Part shown: in pieces, positions 26,585 through 36,206 of the stretch | Position numbering within the stretch: position 1 is the first letter of the stretch | Layout: each line of letters opens with the position of its first letter | Source: an uncultured Thermodesulfobacterium sp. | GTDB taxonomy: Bacteria > Desulfobacterota > Thermodesulfobacteria > Thermodesulfobacteriales > Thermodesulfobacteriaceae | Length of the DNA stretch: 45,255 nucleotides | Assembly: GCA_938091335.1 (NCBI GenBank) | Contig: CALLJG010000013.1 | Coordinates: forward strand, 1 to 45,255 | Direction of reading: 5' to 3' | The notes under the pieces: generated by a model | The model's input: the letters and a program-made list of their open reading frames with translations, nothing else | Told to the model about the DNA's origin: nothing | The model's database searches: none | Position numbers and translations under genes: made by a program

Positions 26585-26830
26585 ATGATCATTTTTTTAA
26601 TTATTTTGGTGTTATTTATCTCTAGTTGCGCTACTTTACCAAAGATTGATAGTACTTCTCAAGGCAGATTTCAAGTAGAAACGTTCAAATTTTTGGATTG
26701 TGGCATTTATTCTCCTGGAAGACTTATAACTGTTTTAGGAAGTTTTAAAGGTCTTAAAGAAGGAAAAATTGGAGTTTATTGGCATCCTTGGTGGGAACCT
26801 TGGTGGTATCATCCCTGGTGTTGGCCTTAA
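26585..26830 (+). CDS. Short Slp-like lipoprotein with Trp/His-rich tail
   Basis: This 81-aa lipoprotein has a hydrophobic signal (residues 2-12) and a lipobox ending SSC, with Cys15 as the lipidation site. FDCGIYSPGRLITVLGSFKG-like sequence in the middle (read FLDCGIYSPGRLITVLGSF) and LKEGKIGVY resemble the Slp/YeaY outer-membrane lipoproteins, which are normally 160-190 aa. This copy lacks much of the domain and ends in a Trp-, His- and Pro-rich tail (YWHPWWEPWWYHPWCWP). It may be a degraded or minimal Slp. The ATG has no good ribosome-binding site. It marks the return to chromosomal genes after the island. Confidence 0.6.
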   Translation: MIIFLIILVLFISSCATLPKIDSTSQGRFQVETFKFLDCGIYSPGRLITVLGSFKGLKEGKIGVYWHPWWEPWWYHPWCWP

Positions 26831-26895
26831 CTTTATCAATTTTCATTAATTCTAAATTCTTGTTTTTTATTTAAAATTAATTTAAAATTTTTAAA

Positions 26896-27192
26896 ATGTT
26901 TATTAAGACTAAATGGAAAGAAATTGAAGAGGCAAGAAAAATTTTAAAACTTCCTAAGAAAACTACAAGAAAAAAAATAATAGAAAATTATAGAAGATTA
27001 GTAAAAAAATACCATCCTGATCATGGAGGAGATGAAGATTTGATTAAAAAGCTTAATTTTGCTTACCAAGTTCTTATGCAATATTGTGACAATTACTTAA
27101 TAAACTTAGAACCTGAAGAAAATAACCTAAATCCTGAAGAATGGTGGTTTAAAAAATTTGGAGAAGATCCCATATGGGGTAAAAAGGAGTAA
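26896..27192 (+). CDS. Small J-domain protein
   Basis: This 98-aa protein consists almost entirely of a J domain. Helix II, KKIIENYRRLVKKYHPDHGG, holds the HPD motif at residues 40-42, and helix III, DLIKKLNFAYQVLMQY, follows. There is no G/F region or substrate-binding domain. Such short proteins act as specialised DnaK co-chaperones or targeting factors. A short acidic C-terminus (EPEENNLNPEEWWFKKFGED) is unique. The stop lies 3 bp before lysC, so they share a transcript. The partner is unknown. Confidence 0.82.
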   Translation: MFIKTKWKEIEEARKILKLPKKTTRKKIIENYRRLVKKYHPDHGGDEDLIKKLNFAYQVLMQYCDNYLINLEPEENNLNPEEWWFKKFGEDPIWGKKE

Positions 27193-27195
27193 GTT

Positions 27196-28431
27196 ATGTT
27201 AATAGTGCAAAAGTATGGAGGAACCTCTGTTGCTAATTTAGAAAGAATGAGGGCTGTTGCTGAAAGGATTATAAAGTATAAAAAAGAAGGGCATGATATA
27301 GTAGTTGTAGTTTCTGCTATGGCAGGAGAAACTGATCGTCTTATACATCTGGCAAAACAAATTATATCAAATCCTCCTCCAAGAGAATTAGATCTTCTTA
27401 TTTCAACAGGAGAACAGATAAGTTCAGCTTTACTTTCTATTATGCTTTATAGCCTTGGATATCCTTCTATTAGTTTTTTAGGATTTCAAATACCTATTTA
27501 TACCACAGATTTATTTAATAAAGCAAGAATAAAAGAAATTAAAGGAGAGAAAATAAAAAATGAACTTTATCAAGGTAAAATTGTAGTTGTTGCAGGATTT
27601 CAAGGAGTAACTGAAAAAGGAGATATAACTACTCTTGGAAGAGGAGGTTCAGACACTACTGCTGTAGCACTTGCTGCAGCTTTAAAGGCAGATCTTTGTG
27701 AAATTTATACAGATGTTGAAGGTGTTTATACTGCGGATCCAAGAATTGTTAGGAATGCAAGGAAACTTAAAAAAATCTCTTATGAAGAAATGCTTGAAAT
27801 GGCAAGTAGTGGTGCAAAGGTTTTGGAAATGAGATCAGTTGAACTTGCAATGATTTATAAAGTTCCCCTTATTGTAAAATCAAGTTTTATTAACTCTGAG
27901 GGCACTTTGATAACAGAGGAGGATGAAGAAATGGAAAAGGTTTTAGTTTCAGGTATTACTTATAGTAGAAACGAAGCTCGTATAAGCATTTATGGTGTAC
28001 CAGACAGACCAGGAGTTGCTGCTCAGATTTTTGGCCCTATAGGAGAAAATGGCATTATAGTAGATATGATAATCCAAACTGCTCGTCCTGATGGTAAAGC
28101 TGACCTTAGTTTTACAGTGCCAAGAACAGACTATAAACAAACTTTAGAAATTATAAAAGAAGTGGGTAAAACTCTTGGAGCTGAAAAAGTAGAAGGAGAT
28201 GATAAAATAGCTAAAGTTTCTATAGTAGGTGCAGGGATGAGAACTCATTCAGGAGTAGCAACTAAAATGTTTTCCACTTTAGCAAAACACAACATAAATA
28301 TTATGATGATTTCTACCTCAGAAATTAAACTCTCTTGTGTAATAGACGAAAAGTATACAGAGCTTGCTGTAAGAGCTTTACATGAAGCCTTTCAATTGGA
28401 AAATGAAGTCTATATAAAAGAGGAAAATTAA
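27196..28431 (+). CDS. lysC: Aspartate kinase
   Basis: Aspartate kinase phosphorylates aspartate, the first step towards lysine, threonine and methionine. The 411-aa protein has the [13 protein letters not shown] nucleotide/substrate motif at the N-terminus, [15 protein letters not shown], and [16 protein letters not shown] for catalysis. Two ACT domains follow ([19 protein letters not shown] and [20 protein letters not shown]), so feedback inhibition by lysine and/or threonine is expected. An AAAAAGGAG site precedes the ATG. It is part of a same-strand run with cimA, so amino-acid synthesis genes are grouped here. No riboswitch is seen. Confidence 0.96.
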   Translation: MLIVQKYGGTSVANLERMRAVAERIIKYKKEGHDIVVVVSAMAGETDRLIHLAKQIISNPPPRELDLLISTGEQISSALLSIMLYSLGYPSISFLGFQIPIYTTDLFNKARIKEIKGEKIKNELYQGKIVVVAGFQGVTEKGDITTLGRGGSDTTAVALAAALKADLCEIYTDVEGVYTADPRIVRNARKLKKISYEEMLEMASSGAKVLEMRSVELAMIYKVPLIVKSSFINSEGTLITEEDEEMEKVLVSGITYSRNEARISIYGVPDRPGVAAQIFGPIGENGIIVDMIIQTARPDGKADLSFTVPRTDYKQTLEIIKEVGKTLGAEKVEGDDKIAKVSIVGAGMRTHSGVATKMFSTLAKHNINIMMISTSEIKLSCVIDEKYTELAVRALHEAFQLENEVYIKEEN

Positions 28432-28434
28432 TTT

Positions 28435-30021
28435 ATGGAAAGAATAGAAATTTATGATACAACATTAAGAGATGGAGCCCAGGCTGAAGAGATCAGTTTT
28501 TCTTTAGAAGATAAAATTAGAATTGCTTTAAAATTAGATGAATTTAAAATTGATTATATTGAGGGTGGTTGGCCTGGATCCAATCCAAAAGATCTTCAGT
28601 TTTTTAAAGAAATAAAGGATTATAATTTAAAACATTCTAAAATTGTTGCTTTTGGAAGCACCCATCATCCTAAAAAAAACCCAGAAAATGATGAAAATTT
28701 GAAGCATTTACTTCTTGCTAAAACACCTGTGGTTACCATTTTTGGTAAATCATGGACATTACATGTAAAGGAAGCTTTAAAAACAACTTTAGAGCATAAT
28801 TTACAAATTATTTCTGAGTCTATAAAATTTTTAAAGGCTCATGTAGAAAAGGTGTTTTATGATGCTGAACATTTTTTTGATGGCTTCAAAGAAGACCCTG
28901 AATATGCCATAACAACTATTAAAAAAGCCAAAGAAGCTGGAGCAGATTGTATTATTCTTTGTGATACTAATGGTGGAACCCTTCCTTATGAAATTGTAAA
29001 AATTATAAAGGAAGTACAAAATAGATTAGGTAAAGAGATTCCATTAGGAATTCATGCACATAATGATTCTGAATGTGCAGTTGCAAATACTTTAATTGCT
29101 GTAAACTTAGGAGTTACTCATGTTCAGGGGACTATAAATGGAATAGGTGAAAGATGCGGAAATGCCAATTTGTGTTCTGTAATCCCAAACCTTGTTTTAA
29201 AAATGGGATATCAATGTAGCTCAGGAGAGGTTTTACACAAACTTACAGAAGTTTCAAGATATGTATATGAAATTGCTAATTTACCTCATCCTTCAAGACT
29301 TCCTTTTGTAGGTTCTTCTGCCTTTGCCCATAAAGGTGGAGTGCATGTGTCAGCTGTTCTTAAATCCCCTAAAACTTATGAACATATAGATCCCATATTA
29401 GTGGGAAATGTCAGAAGAGTATTAGTTTCTGAACTTTCTGGAAAAAGTAATATTATTTATAAAGCTAAAGAATTTGGAATTGAACTTGAAATAGATAGTC
29501 CTCTTTTAAATAAAATAGTTTCAGAAATAAAAAAGTTAGAAGCTGAAGGATATGAATTTGAAGCAGCAGAAGCCTCTTTGGAACTTCTTATTTACAAACT
29601 TATGGGAGAACCAAAACAATATTTTGAACTTTTAAGTTATAAAGTATTTGATTTAAAGGTAAATAAAGAGTTTCCTAAAGCCGAAGCAACTGTTTTGGTA
29701 AGAGTTCCACCTGGGGTAGGAGAAGTAGAACATACTGCTGCTTTAGGTAATGGCCCTGTTAATGCTTTAGATAATGCTTTAAGAAAGGCTTTAGAAAGAT
29801 TCTATCCCCAAATAAAGGAAATGGAGTTAGAAGATTATAAAGTTAGGGTTTTGCCAGGACTTCCTGGAACAGCATCTAAAGTAAGAGTTCTTATAATTTC
29901 AAAAAGTAAAAATAAAAAATGGGGAACTGTTGGAGTTTCAACTGATATTTTGGAAGCAAGTTGTCAAGCCTTGATAGATTCTTTTACTTATAAACTTTTC
30001 TTAGATAAAAGAAAAAAATAA
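28435..30021 (+). CDS. cimA: (R)-citramalate synthase
   Basis: CimA condenses pyruvate with acetyl-CoA to citramalate, giving a threonine-independent route to isoleucine. The 528-aa length and sequence fit the CimA branch of the LeuA/homocitrate family. [20 protein letters not shown] is at the start, [14 protein letters not shown] and [20 protein letters not shown] follow in the HMGL barrel, and a LeuA-type allosteric domain closes the protein. 2-Isopropylmalate synthase would be shorter in the barrel and lack [11 protein letters not shown]. It starts 3 bp after lysC with little of a ribosome-binding site, so translation is probably coupled. Confidence 0.93.
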   Translation: MERIEIYDTTLRDGAQAEEISFSLEDKIRIALKLDEFKIDYIEGGWPGSNPKDLQFFKEIKDYNLKHSKIVAFGSTHHPKKNPENDENLKHLLLAKTPVVTIFGKSWTLHVKEALKTTLEHNLQIISESIKFLKAHVEKVFYDAEHFFDGFKEDPEYAITTIKKAKEAGADCIILCDTNGGTLPYEIVKIIKEVQNRLGKEIPLGIHAHNDSECAVANTLIAVNLGVTHVQGTINGIGERCGNANLCSVIPNLVLKMGYQCSSGEVLHKLTEVSRYVYEIANLPHPSRLPFVGSSAFAHKGGVHVSAVLKSPKTYEHIDPILVGNVRRVLVSELSGKSNIIYKAKEFGIELEIDSPLLNKIVSEIKKLEAEGYEFEAAEASLELLIYKLMGEPKQYFELLSYKVFDLKVNKEFPKAEATVLVRVPPGVGEVEHTAALGNGPVNALDNALRKALERFYPQIKEMELEDYKVRVLPGLPGTASKVRVLIISKSKNKKWGTVGVSTDILEASCQALIDSFTYKLFLDKRKK

Positions 30022-30791
30022 TGCCAACAAAAATTTCAATAGTAGGTAAAGGAGGCACAGGAAAAACCACTATAGCTGCTCTTTTAATAGATTTTTTAAT
30101 CAAAAAAAATAAAATTCCTATTTTAGCTGTAGATGCAGATCCCAATTTTAATCTAAATGAGCTTCTTGGAGTAAAAATAAATACTACTTTAAGTGAAATA
30201 AGAGAAAGCGTCCTAAAACATGAAGTCCCAGATTTTATGACTCATCAAGATTATATAGAAATGAAAATTCATCAAATTTTAGTAGAAGATAAACATTTTG
30301 ACCTTCTTACTATGGGATACCCTGAAAAATCTGGTTGTTATTGCCCTGTTCATTATTTTTTCTCTCGAACTTTAGAAAAAATTATAAATGCCTATGAATA
30401 CATAATAATAGATAATGAAGCTGGAATGGAACACATATCAAGATTAAATATTACAGAAATGGATCACTTAATAATTATCTCAGATTCTAGTCAAAGAGGA
30501 ATTGTTACAGGAATAAGAGTAACAGAATTAATAAAAGTTCTTAATATAAAAGCTCAAAAAATATGGCTTATAGTAAATCAAACACCTAAAAATGAAGAAG
30601 AAAAATTAAACCTTTTGATAAAAGAAATGATAAAAAATACCAAAATTAAATTTATGGGGTTTCTTCCTCAAGATCCACTTCTTTTTTATTATGAATTAAA
30701 CCATATTCCTGTGTTCAAATGGGAATGTCCCTTGAAAGAAGCTTCAATTAACATTTTTGAAAAACTTTTTAAAGAAAACCAAAATGGATAA
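30021..30791 (+). CDS. CooC-like P-loop ATPase (CODH nickel-insertion family)
   Basis: CooC-type ATPases of the MinD/ParA class help insert nickel into carbon monoxide dehydrogenase. The 256-aa protein has the deviant Walker A GKGGTGKTT at residues 9-17, VDADPN after it, and the CooC-typical CYC (Cys106 and Cys108), which in CooC1 binds metal between subunits. EYIIIDNEAGMEHISR is the Walker B/switch region. No CODH gene is in the window, so its client is unknown. The ATG overlaps the last base of cimA, and the end overlaps cysS by 8 bp. Confidence 0.85.
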   Translation: MPTKISIVGKGGTGKTTIAALLIDFLIKKNKIPILAVDADPNFNLNELLGVKINTTLSEIRESVLKHEVPDFMTHQDYIEMKIHQILVEDKHFDLLTMGYPEKSGCYCPVHYFFSRTLEKIINAYEYIIIDNEAGMEHISRLNITEMDHLIIISDSSQRGIVTGIRVTELIKVLNIKAQKIWLIVNQTPKNEEEKLNLLIKEMIKNTKIKFMGFLPQDPLLFYYELNHIPVFKWECPLKEASINIFEKLFKENQNG

Positions 30792-32256
30792 AAGTAAAGT
30801 TTTTAAAATTTATAATTCTTTAACTAAAAGGATAGAAGAATTTATTCCTATAAATCCTCCCAAAGTTACTATGTATGTATGTGGAATTACTGCATATGAT
30901 TCTTCTCATTTAGGTCATGCTCGTTCTGCTGTAATTTTTGATGTCCTTTATAGATTTCTCAAATATTTAGGATACGAAGTAATTTACGTGAGAAATATTA
31001 CTGATATTGATGATAAAATAATAAATCGTTCTAATAAAGAGGGCATTTTTTGGAAGGATCTTACAGAAAAATATATAAAAGAATATGAAGAAATAACAAA
31101 AATTTTAAAGATTATGGAGCCTACCTTTGAACCCAGAGCATCAGAACATATTCCAGAAATAATTAATTTTATCAAAAAACTTATAGATAAAGGGGTTGCC
31201 TATCAAAGCAATGGAGATGTATATTTTGAGGTTAAAAAATTTCACTCCTATGGAAAATTGTCAGGAAGAAAGCTTGATGAACTTCTTATAGGAGTAAGAA
31301 TTGATGTTTCAGAAAAGAAAAAAAATCCCTTAGATTTTGCACTATGGAAAAACTCTAAACCAGGGGAACCCTTTTGGGAAAGTCCTTGGGGAAAAGGTAG
31401 ACCAGGTTGGCATATAGAATGTTCTTCTATGGCTCTAAAATACTTAGGAGAAACTATAGATATTCATGGAGGAGGAATTGATCTCATCTTTCCTCATCAT
31501 GAAAATGAAATTGCTCAAAGTGAATGCGCCAATAATAAGTCCTTTGCAAAATATTTCATTCATCATGGACTTATTACAGTAAACGGAGAAAAAATGTCTA
31601 AAAGTCTTGGAAATTATGTAACTATGAAATATCTTTTAGAAAAATTTCATCCAGAGGTTATAAGAGCATTCCTTATCTCCACTCATTATAGAAGCCCTTT
31701 AGATTATTCAGAAAATAAAGTAAAAGATATGGAAAAAGCAATTTATCATTTTTATGAAACCTTATATTGGATCAAAAAAATTCAACCCTTTAAAGAGGGG
31801 CTCCTTTCTGAAAAAGCAAGAGCTCTTGAAAGAAAATGGCAAAATTTTAAAAATAAGTTCATTTCTGCACTTTTAGAAGATTTCAATACTGCATTAGCCC
31901 TCGGATATCTTTTCGATTTGGAAAGTGAAATTTATGATTTTATAACAAAATATCCCTTTTTAACTACAGAAGAAACAATTTTGCTAGAAAAAATAGAAAA
32001 GGAAATAAAAGAAGTTTGTGGAAAAATTTTAGGAATAGGAGAAACTGATCCTTTTGAATTTTGGCTAAGTGAAAGAAAAAGAAAACTAAAAAATACAGAA
32101 AAAACTTTAGAAGAAATAGAAAGCTTAATAAGAACAAGAGATAGGGCAAGAAAAGAAAAAAATTTTGAAGAAGCTGATAAAATTAGAGAAAAATTGAAAA
32201 ATTTAGGTATAATTTTAAAAGATACAAGAATAGAAACTTTTTGGTATATAGAGTAG
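30784..32256 (+). CDS. cysS: Cysteinyl-tRNA synthetase
   Basis: CysRS charges tRNA-Cys using ATP. The 490-aa class I enzyme shows the HIGH-type motif HLGH at residues 42-45 and KMSKS at 270-274 (GEKMSKSLGNYVT). Zinc-binding residues are expected at Cys33, in GWHIECSSMA and in HHENEIAQSECA. The anticodon-binding domain ends in RDRARKEKNFEEADKIREKL. The ATG at 30784 lies within the end of the upstream gene. A TTG start at 30757 would add nine unusual residues and is rejected. There is only a poor ribosome-binding site, so coupling is likely. Confidence 0.96.
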   Translation: MDKSKVFKIYNSLTKRIEEFIPINPPKVTMYVCGITAYDSSHLGHARSAVIFDVLYRFLKYLGYEVIYVRNITDIDDKIINRSNKEGIFWKDLTEKYIKEYEEITKILKIMEPTFEPRASEHIPEIINFIKKLIDKGVAYQSNGDVYFEVKKFHSYGKLSGRKLDELLIGVRIDVSEKKKNPLDFALWKNSKPGEPFWESPWGKGRPGWHIECSSMALKYLGETIDIHGGGIDLIFPHHENEIAQSECANNKSFAKYFIHHGLITVNGEKMSKSLGNYVTMKYLLEKFHPEVIRAFLISTHYRSPLDYSENKVKDMEKAIYHFYETLYWIKKIQPFKEGLLSEKARALERKWQNFKNKFISALLEDFNTALALGYLFDLESEIYDFITKYPFLTTEETILLEKIEKEIKEVCGKILGIGETDPFEFWLSERKRKLKNTEKTLEEIESLIRTRDRARKEKNFEEADKIREKLKNLGIILKDTRIETFWYIE

Positions 32257-32260
32257 CTCA

Positions 32261-32770
32261 ATGATATGGTTTGATTATTTTGCTTTAGGTTTTTTAGCTT
32301 ATTTTATTATAAGAGGTTTTTTATCAGGTTTTGTAAAAGTAGTTTTTTCTTTTATAGGAATGGTTATAGCCTTTCTTTATACAGGATGGCTTTCTATAAA
32401 AATTAGTCCTTTTTTAGGAACTATCACTACTACACACCCAAAAGTTCTTTCTATTTTGAGCTATATTATAGCTTTTATTTTAATCTATCTGAGTTTTATA
32501 ATAATGGGTTTTATAATAATAAATCTTTTAGGTAAATTTAATCTTACAGCGGCAGATTATATTTTGGGTGCATTTTTGGGATTTATAAAAGGACTTCTTT
32601 TTATTACCATTTTTTATCTTGCTTTAGTAATTCCTTTTCCATCTTCTCAAAAAGTTTTAAATAAAGCTTTGACTTATTCTTTAATAAAATATAGCTTAAA
32701 AATTTCTTATAAATTTAGTCCTAAAAGCTGGAAAGAATTTTTAAATAAAAGGGATATAAAAATTGAATGA
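32261..32770 (+). CDS. CvpA-family membrane protein
   Basis: This 169-aa protein has four hydrophobic segments, roughly residues 5-25, 27-47, 63-88 and 98-122, and fits the CvpA (colicin V production) family. Marks are FDYFALGFLAYFIIRGFLSG at the N-terminus and the central LLGKFNLTAADYILGAFLGF. The family lies in the inner membrane; in several bacteria it supports envelope integrity, but no clear activity is fixed. It starts 4 bp after cysS. It converges with hisB, with only 2 bp between the stops and no visible terminator. Confidence 0.82.
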   Translation: MIWFDYFALGFLAYFIIRGFLSGFVKVVFSFIGMVIAFLYTGWLSIKISPFLGTITTTHPKVLSILSYIIAFILIYLSFIIMGFIIINLLGKFNLTAADYILGAFLGFIKGLLFITIFYLALVIPFPSSQKVLNKALTYSLIKYSLKISYKFSPKSWKEFLNKRDIKIE

Positions 32771-32772
32771 TT

Positions 32773-33357
32773 TCAAAGTTCACCTTTGGTTGAAAGTATT
32801 TCTATCTTAGTAGATTGGATAGCTTTCTTAAAAGCATAAGCTAAAGCCTTAAATATACTTTCAGCTATATGATGAGCATTTTTCCCATAGAAATTTCTTA
32901 TATGTAAAGTAAATTTCCCATTGAGAGCAAATGCTTTAAGAAACTCTTCTATGAGCTGTGTGTCAAAATCTTTTATTTTTTCAGTAGGAAAATTAACATC
33001 ATAATAGAAATAGGGTCTTTTAGCTAAATCAATAATTACCTGAGTCAAAGCTTCTTCCATAGGAATAGTTGCCTCACCATATCGGGAAATTTCTTTTCTT
33101 TCACCTAAAGCTTCATTTAGAGCTTCACCTAATGTAATACCTATATCCTCTATTGTATGATGCCAATCTACTTCCAAATCTCCTTTAGCTAAAATTTGAA
33201 GCTTTATACCTGAATGGTAAACAAAAAGCTCAAGCATATGATTTAAAAATCCAATAGGAGTATTAATTATATTTTTTTCTAAAAAATCACCCTTTAAATC
33301 TAGTTTTAAAACTATTTCTGTTTCTAAAGTCTTTCTTTCTTTTTCAACTAATTTCAT
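32773..33357 (-). CDS. hisB: Imidazoleglycerol-phosphate dehydratase
   Basis: HisB dehydrates imidazole-glycerol phosphate in histidine synthesis. The 194-aa monofunctional form contains the metal-binding motifs FLNHMLELFVYHSG and DWHHTIEDIGITLGEAL near the first half, and the mirror motif KNAHHIAESIFKALAYAFKKA near the end, which together hold the Mn ions. The start ATG at 33357 follows AGAGGGGG. Length is standard. It is the last gene of a minus-strand run with truA and argC; other his genes are elsewhere. Confidence 0.95.
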   Translation of the reverse strand: MKLVEKERKTLETEIVLKLDLKGDFLEKNIINTPIGFLNHMLELFVYHSGIKLQILAKGDLEVDWHHTIEDIGITLGEALNEALGERKEISRYGEATIPMEEALTQVIIDLAKRPYFYYDVNFPTEKIKDFDTQLIEEFLKAFALNGKFTLHIRNFYGKNAHHIAESIFKALAYAFKKAIQSTKIEILSTKGEL

Positions 33358-33371
33358 AAATAACCCCCTCT

Positions 33372-34178
33372 TTATAATTCTACTTTAAATTTAGGATAGC
33401 AACCTAAAACCTTTATTGAAGGATATTCAATTTTTTTTAAAAAAAGTCCTTGAGGTGGAGCTGGAGGGGGAGCTAAACTTCTGTCTTTTGCTTCTAAAAT
33501 TTTTTTAAAATCTTCTAAAGATATACTCCCTTTACCAACTTCTACTAAAGCTCCAACGATGTTTCTGACCATATATCGCATAAATCCTTTACCAGTGATT
33601 TCAAAAGCAATAATGTGCTTTCTTCCCGGGACCCTTTTTAGATTTGCCATATATATAGTTCTCACTGTAGTTTTAATATCACTTCCAGATTTTCTAAAAC
33701 TTGCAAAATCCTTTTCTCCTATAATTAAAGGTAAACAAGCTTTCATAGCTTTTAAGTCAAGCTTTTCAGGAACCCACCAAGAATAAAATCTTACTAAGGG
33801 ATTCCTCACTGGATAATTATAAATATAATATATATAAGTTTTTTTAATCACATCCCTTTGAGAATGAAATTTAAAGTCTACTTCTTCTACTTTCCATACT
33901 ACTATATCTTTAGGAATCATAGCGTTTACTGCTTTATATATAATTTCAAGAGGTTTTTGTGAAGTAGTAAGAAAGTGAGCCACTTGATAAAAGGCGTGAA
34001 CTCCTGTATCAGTTCTTCCTGCAGATTTTAGTCTCACTTTATGTCCTAAAATTTTAGATAAAGCTTCCTGAATCGCACCTTGGATAGTTGGACCTTTAGG
34101 TTGGATCTGCCAACCTAAATAATTAGTCCCATCATATGCTAAAAAAATCCTTATATTTCTTACATTTATTTGAGTCAT
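33372..34178 (-). CDS. truA: tRNA pseudouridine(38-40) synthase
   Basis: TruA isomerises uridines 38-40 of the anticodon stem. The 268-aa enzyme has the active-site block SAGRTDTGVHAFYQVAHF, with the catalytic aspartate in RTDTG. LAYDGTNYLGWQIQPKGPTIQ is at the N-terminus, and GKGFMRYMVRNIVGALVEVGKG is in the C-terminal RNA-binding half. The ATG at 34178 has no clear ribosome-binding site and lies 24 bp after argC. Length is slightly above the usual 245-265 aa. Confidence 0.95.
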   Translation of the reverse strand: MTQINVRNIRIFLAYDGTNYLGWQIQPKGPTIQGAIQEALSKILGHKVRLKSAGRTDTGVHAFYQVAHFLTTSQKPLEIIYKAVNAMIPKDIVVWKVEEVDFKFHSQRDVIKKTYIYYIYNYPVRNPLVRFYSWWVPEKLDLKAMKACLPLIIGEKDFASFRKSGSDIKTTVRTIYMANLKRVPGRKHIIAFEITGKGFMRYMVRNIVGALVEVGKGSISLEDFKKILEAKDRSLAPPPAPPQGLFLKKIEYPSIKVLGCYPKFKVEL

Positions 34179-34202
34179 AATAATTTTTTGAAAAATTAAA
34201 TT

Positions 34203-35237
34203 TTAAACAAAAAAAGGTACTTTGGAAAGACCTATATTTTCTGAGAATCCAAACATCAGATTAAAATTTTGTAAAGCCTGCCCACTTGCTCCTTTTATTA
34301 AATTATCCAATACAGAAATTATTATTCCAAAATTTCTTTTTTTGTCTTCAAATACACTTATTTTACATAAATTAGTGCCTTTTACTTCTGAAATTCTGGG
34401 AATATAACCTAAGGGCATAATCTCTACAAAGGCACATTCTTGATAAAACTCTTTCAAAAACCTATGAATCTCTTCAACTTTAGTCTTAAATCTTACATAA
34501 ATTGTCGAAAGTAAACCTCTATTTATAGGCAAAAGATGAGGAACAAATACTGCTTCTATACTTTTAGTTGAAAAAAAACTTAATTTTTCTTCTATTTCTG
34601 GATTGTGCCTATGCTGAGCAATTTTGTATGCTTTAAAGTCTTCATTTATTTCACAAAAACTGTAATAATTTTCCGATTTCCTTCCTGCCCCAGAAGTTCC
34701 ACTTTTAGAATCTATAATAATAGGACTTTCTTCAATAAGATCATTTTTTATAAGTGGAATTAAAGGTAAAAGAACAGAAGTAGGATAACATCCAGGATTA
34801 GCTACAAGATCTGCTTTTTTTATTTCTTCTTGAAAAATTTCTGATAATCCATATACTGCTTTTTTACACAATTCAGGATATAAATGTTTTCTTCTATAAG
34901 TTTCTTCATAAATTTTAATATTTTTAAACCTAAAATCTGCTGAAAAATCTATGACCTTTACCCTTTTTTGTAAAAAGATTTGTGCCATTTCCTGTGCTAT
35001 TCCTGATGGAACACAAAGAAAGGCAACTTCAATTTTTTCTGCTATTTTCTCAATAACTGGCTCTTCAAAAATAAGGTCTGCATATTTACCATTCCAATTA
35101 TTAAAATCTTTTAACTTTTTACCTGCATGTTCACGAGAGGTAATAATTGAGATTTCTAAATAGGGATGATTTTCTGAAAGTCTTATAAGCTCTAATCCTG
35201 TATACCCACTAGCTCCGATAACAGCTGCTTTTATCAT
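34203..35237 (-). CDS. argC: N-acetyl-gamma-glutamyl-phosphate reductase
   Basis: ArgC makes N-acetylglutamate semialdehyde with NADPH in arginine synthesis. The 344-aa protein has the N-terminal Rossmann motif IGASGYTGLELIRL and the catalytic cysteine in VANPGCYPTS. SKSGTSGAGRKS and the histidine motif AQHRHNPEI follow. The ATG is coupled to the rpsI stop through TAATG, an unusual physical link between an amino-acid gene and a ribosomal protein operon, though it is seen in several lineages. Length and motifs are normal. Confidence 0.95.
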   Translation of the reverse strand: MIKAAVIGASGYTGLELIRLSENHPYLEISIITSREHAGKKLKDFNNWNGKYADLIFEEPVIEKIAEKIEVAFLCVPSGIAQEMAQIFLQKRVKVIDFSADFRFKNIKIYEETYRRKHLYPELCKKAVYGLSEIFQEEIKKADLVANPGCYPTSVLLPLIPLIKNDLIEESPIIIDSKSGTSGAGRKSENYYSFCEINEDFKAYKIAQHRHNPEIEEKLSFFSTKSIEAVFVPHLLPINRGLLSTIYVRFKTKVEEIHRFLKEFYQECAFVEIMPLGYIPRISEVKGTNLCKISVFEDKKRNFGIIISVLDNLIKGASGQALQNFNLMFGFSENIGLSKVPFFV

Positions 35238-35626
35238 TAACGTTTAGAATATTGTTGACCTCTTCTGGCACCTCTTAACCCATATTTCTTCCTTTCCTTT
35301 TCACGAGCGTCTCTCATAAGATAACCTGCTTTTTTAAGAATCGGCTTAAGATCTGGAAGATAAGATACAAGAGCCCTGGCTATCCCATGTCTTATAGCTT
35401 GAGCTTGGACTGACTTTCCACCTCCTTCTACAGTACATTTTATATCAAATTTACCAAGAAGGTTGGTTACTCTGAATGGCGCAAAAATTATATCTTCTGC
35501 CACCATATGGTCATAAAAATATTCTTTAAAAGGTTTTTCATTAACAATTACTTGACCATTCCCAGGAAACATCCAAATCCTTGCTATAGCAGTCTTTCTT
35601 TTCCCAGTAGCATAAATTTTATCCAT
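35237..35626 (-). CDS. rpsI: 30S ribosomal protein S9
   Basis: S9 is a 30S head protein whose C-terminal tail reaches the P-site tRNA. The 129-aa product begins YATGKRKTAIARIWMFPGNG, contains GGGKSVQAQAIRHGIARAL and DLKPILKKAGYLMRDAREKE, and ends GARRGQQYSKR, the normal basic tail. AAGGAGGG precedes the ATG at 35626. It follows rplM by 12 bp in the conserved L13-S9 pair. Confidence 0.98.
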   Translation of the reverse strand: MDKIYATGKRKTAIARIWMFPGNGQVIVNEKPFKEYFYDHMVAEDIIFAPFRVTNLLGKFDIKCTVEGGGKSVQAQAIRHGIARALVSYLPDLKPILKKAGYLMRDAREKERKKYGLRGARRGQQYSKR

Positions 35627-35638
35627 TTCTAACCCTCC

Positions 35639-36085
35639 TTAAATTTCAAGTGGTTTTGGATTTTGGGCTATATGAGGATGATTGGGACCTGCATAAATTT
35701 TTAATTTTTTCAAAAGTTTTTTTCTCATTCTGTTTCTAGGTAACATCCTTTTTACAGCTAAATAAATGAGCTGTTCCGGTTTTTTTTCTAATAATTTCCG
35801 AGCAGTTTCCAGCTTTAAACCACCCATATATCCAGAATGACGCCAATAAATTTTTTGATCAAGTTTTTTACCAGTTAATCTTATTTTTTCTGCATTAATA
35901 ATTACAATAAAGTCAGCTTGATCTACATGAGGAGTGTAATCACTTCTATGTTTTCCTTGAAGCATATATGCTAATTTAGAAGCAAGTCTTCCTAAAATTT
36001 TATCTTTAGCATCAACAACAAACCATTCCCTTTTAACATCTTCTTTTTTAACCCAGGGAGTTTGACAAGTAAAAACTAAAGACAT
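35639..36085 (-). CDS. rplM: 50S ribosomal protein L13
   Basis: L13 is an early-assembly protein of the 50S subunit. The 148-aa protein carries [20 protein letters not shown], the [20 protein letters not shown] segment, [12 protein letters not shown] and [20 protein letters not shown], all diagnostic. The start ATG at 36085 has a strong GGGGGAGG site. It is the first gene of the rplM-rpsI-argC transcript, with a promoter at 36121-36148. Confidence 0.98.
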   Translation of the reverse strand: MSLVFTCQTPWVKKEDVKREWFVVDAKDKILGRLASKLAYMLQGKHRSDYTPHVDQADFIVIINAEKIRLTGKKLDQKIYWRHSGYMGGLKLETARKLLEKKPEQLIYLAVKRMLPRNRMRKKLLKKLKIYAGPNHPHIAQNPKPLEI

Positions 36086-36120
36086 AATTTTTATCCTCCC
36101 CCATTCTCAAAGTATCTTTA

Positions 36121-36148
36121 ACTCTATGACAATTTTCCAATTTGTCAA
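36121..36148 (-). promoter_or_regulatory. Promoter of rplM-rpsI
   Basis: On the minus strand TTGACA (36148-36143) and TAGAGT (36126-36121) are 16 bp apart and lie about 35 bp upstream of the rplM ATG. The -35 box is also one arm of a short dyad, TGACAA...TTGTCA, which could be an operator or chance. A perfect -35 this close to a ribosomal gene supports the call. Confidence 0.65.
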
Positions 36149-36206
36149 GATAAATTATAAAAATAAAAACCCACAAAAAGAGATAAAGTTTTTCGTTAAA
36201 CAAATT

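Noticed and set aside
26831-27195. Lysine riboswitch before lysC
   Set aside because: lysC starts 3 bp after an upstream gene, leaving no room, and no conserved aptamer elements are visible.
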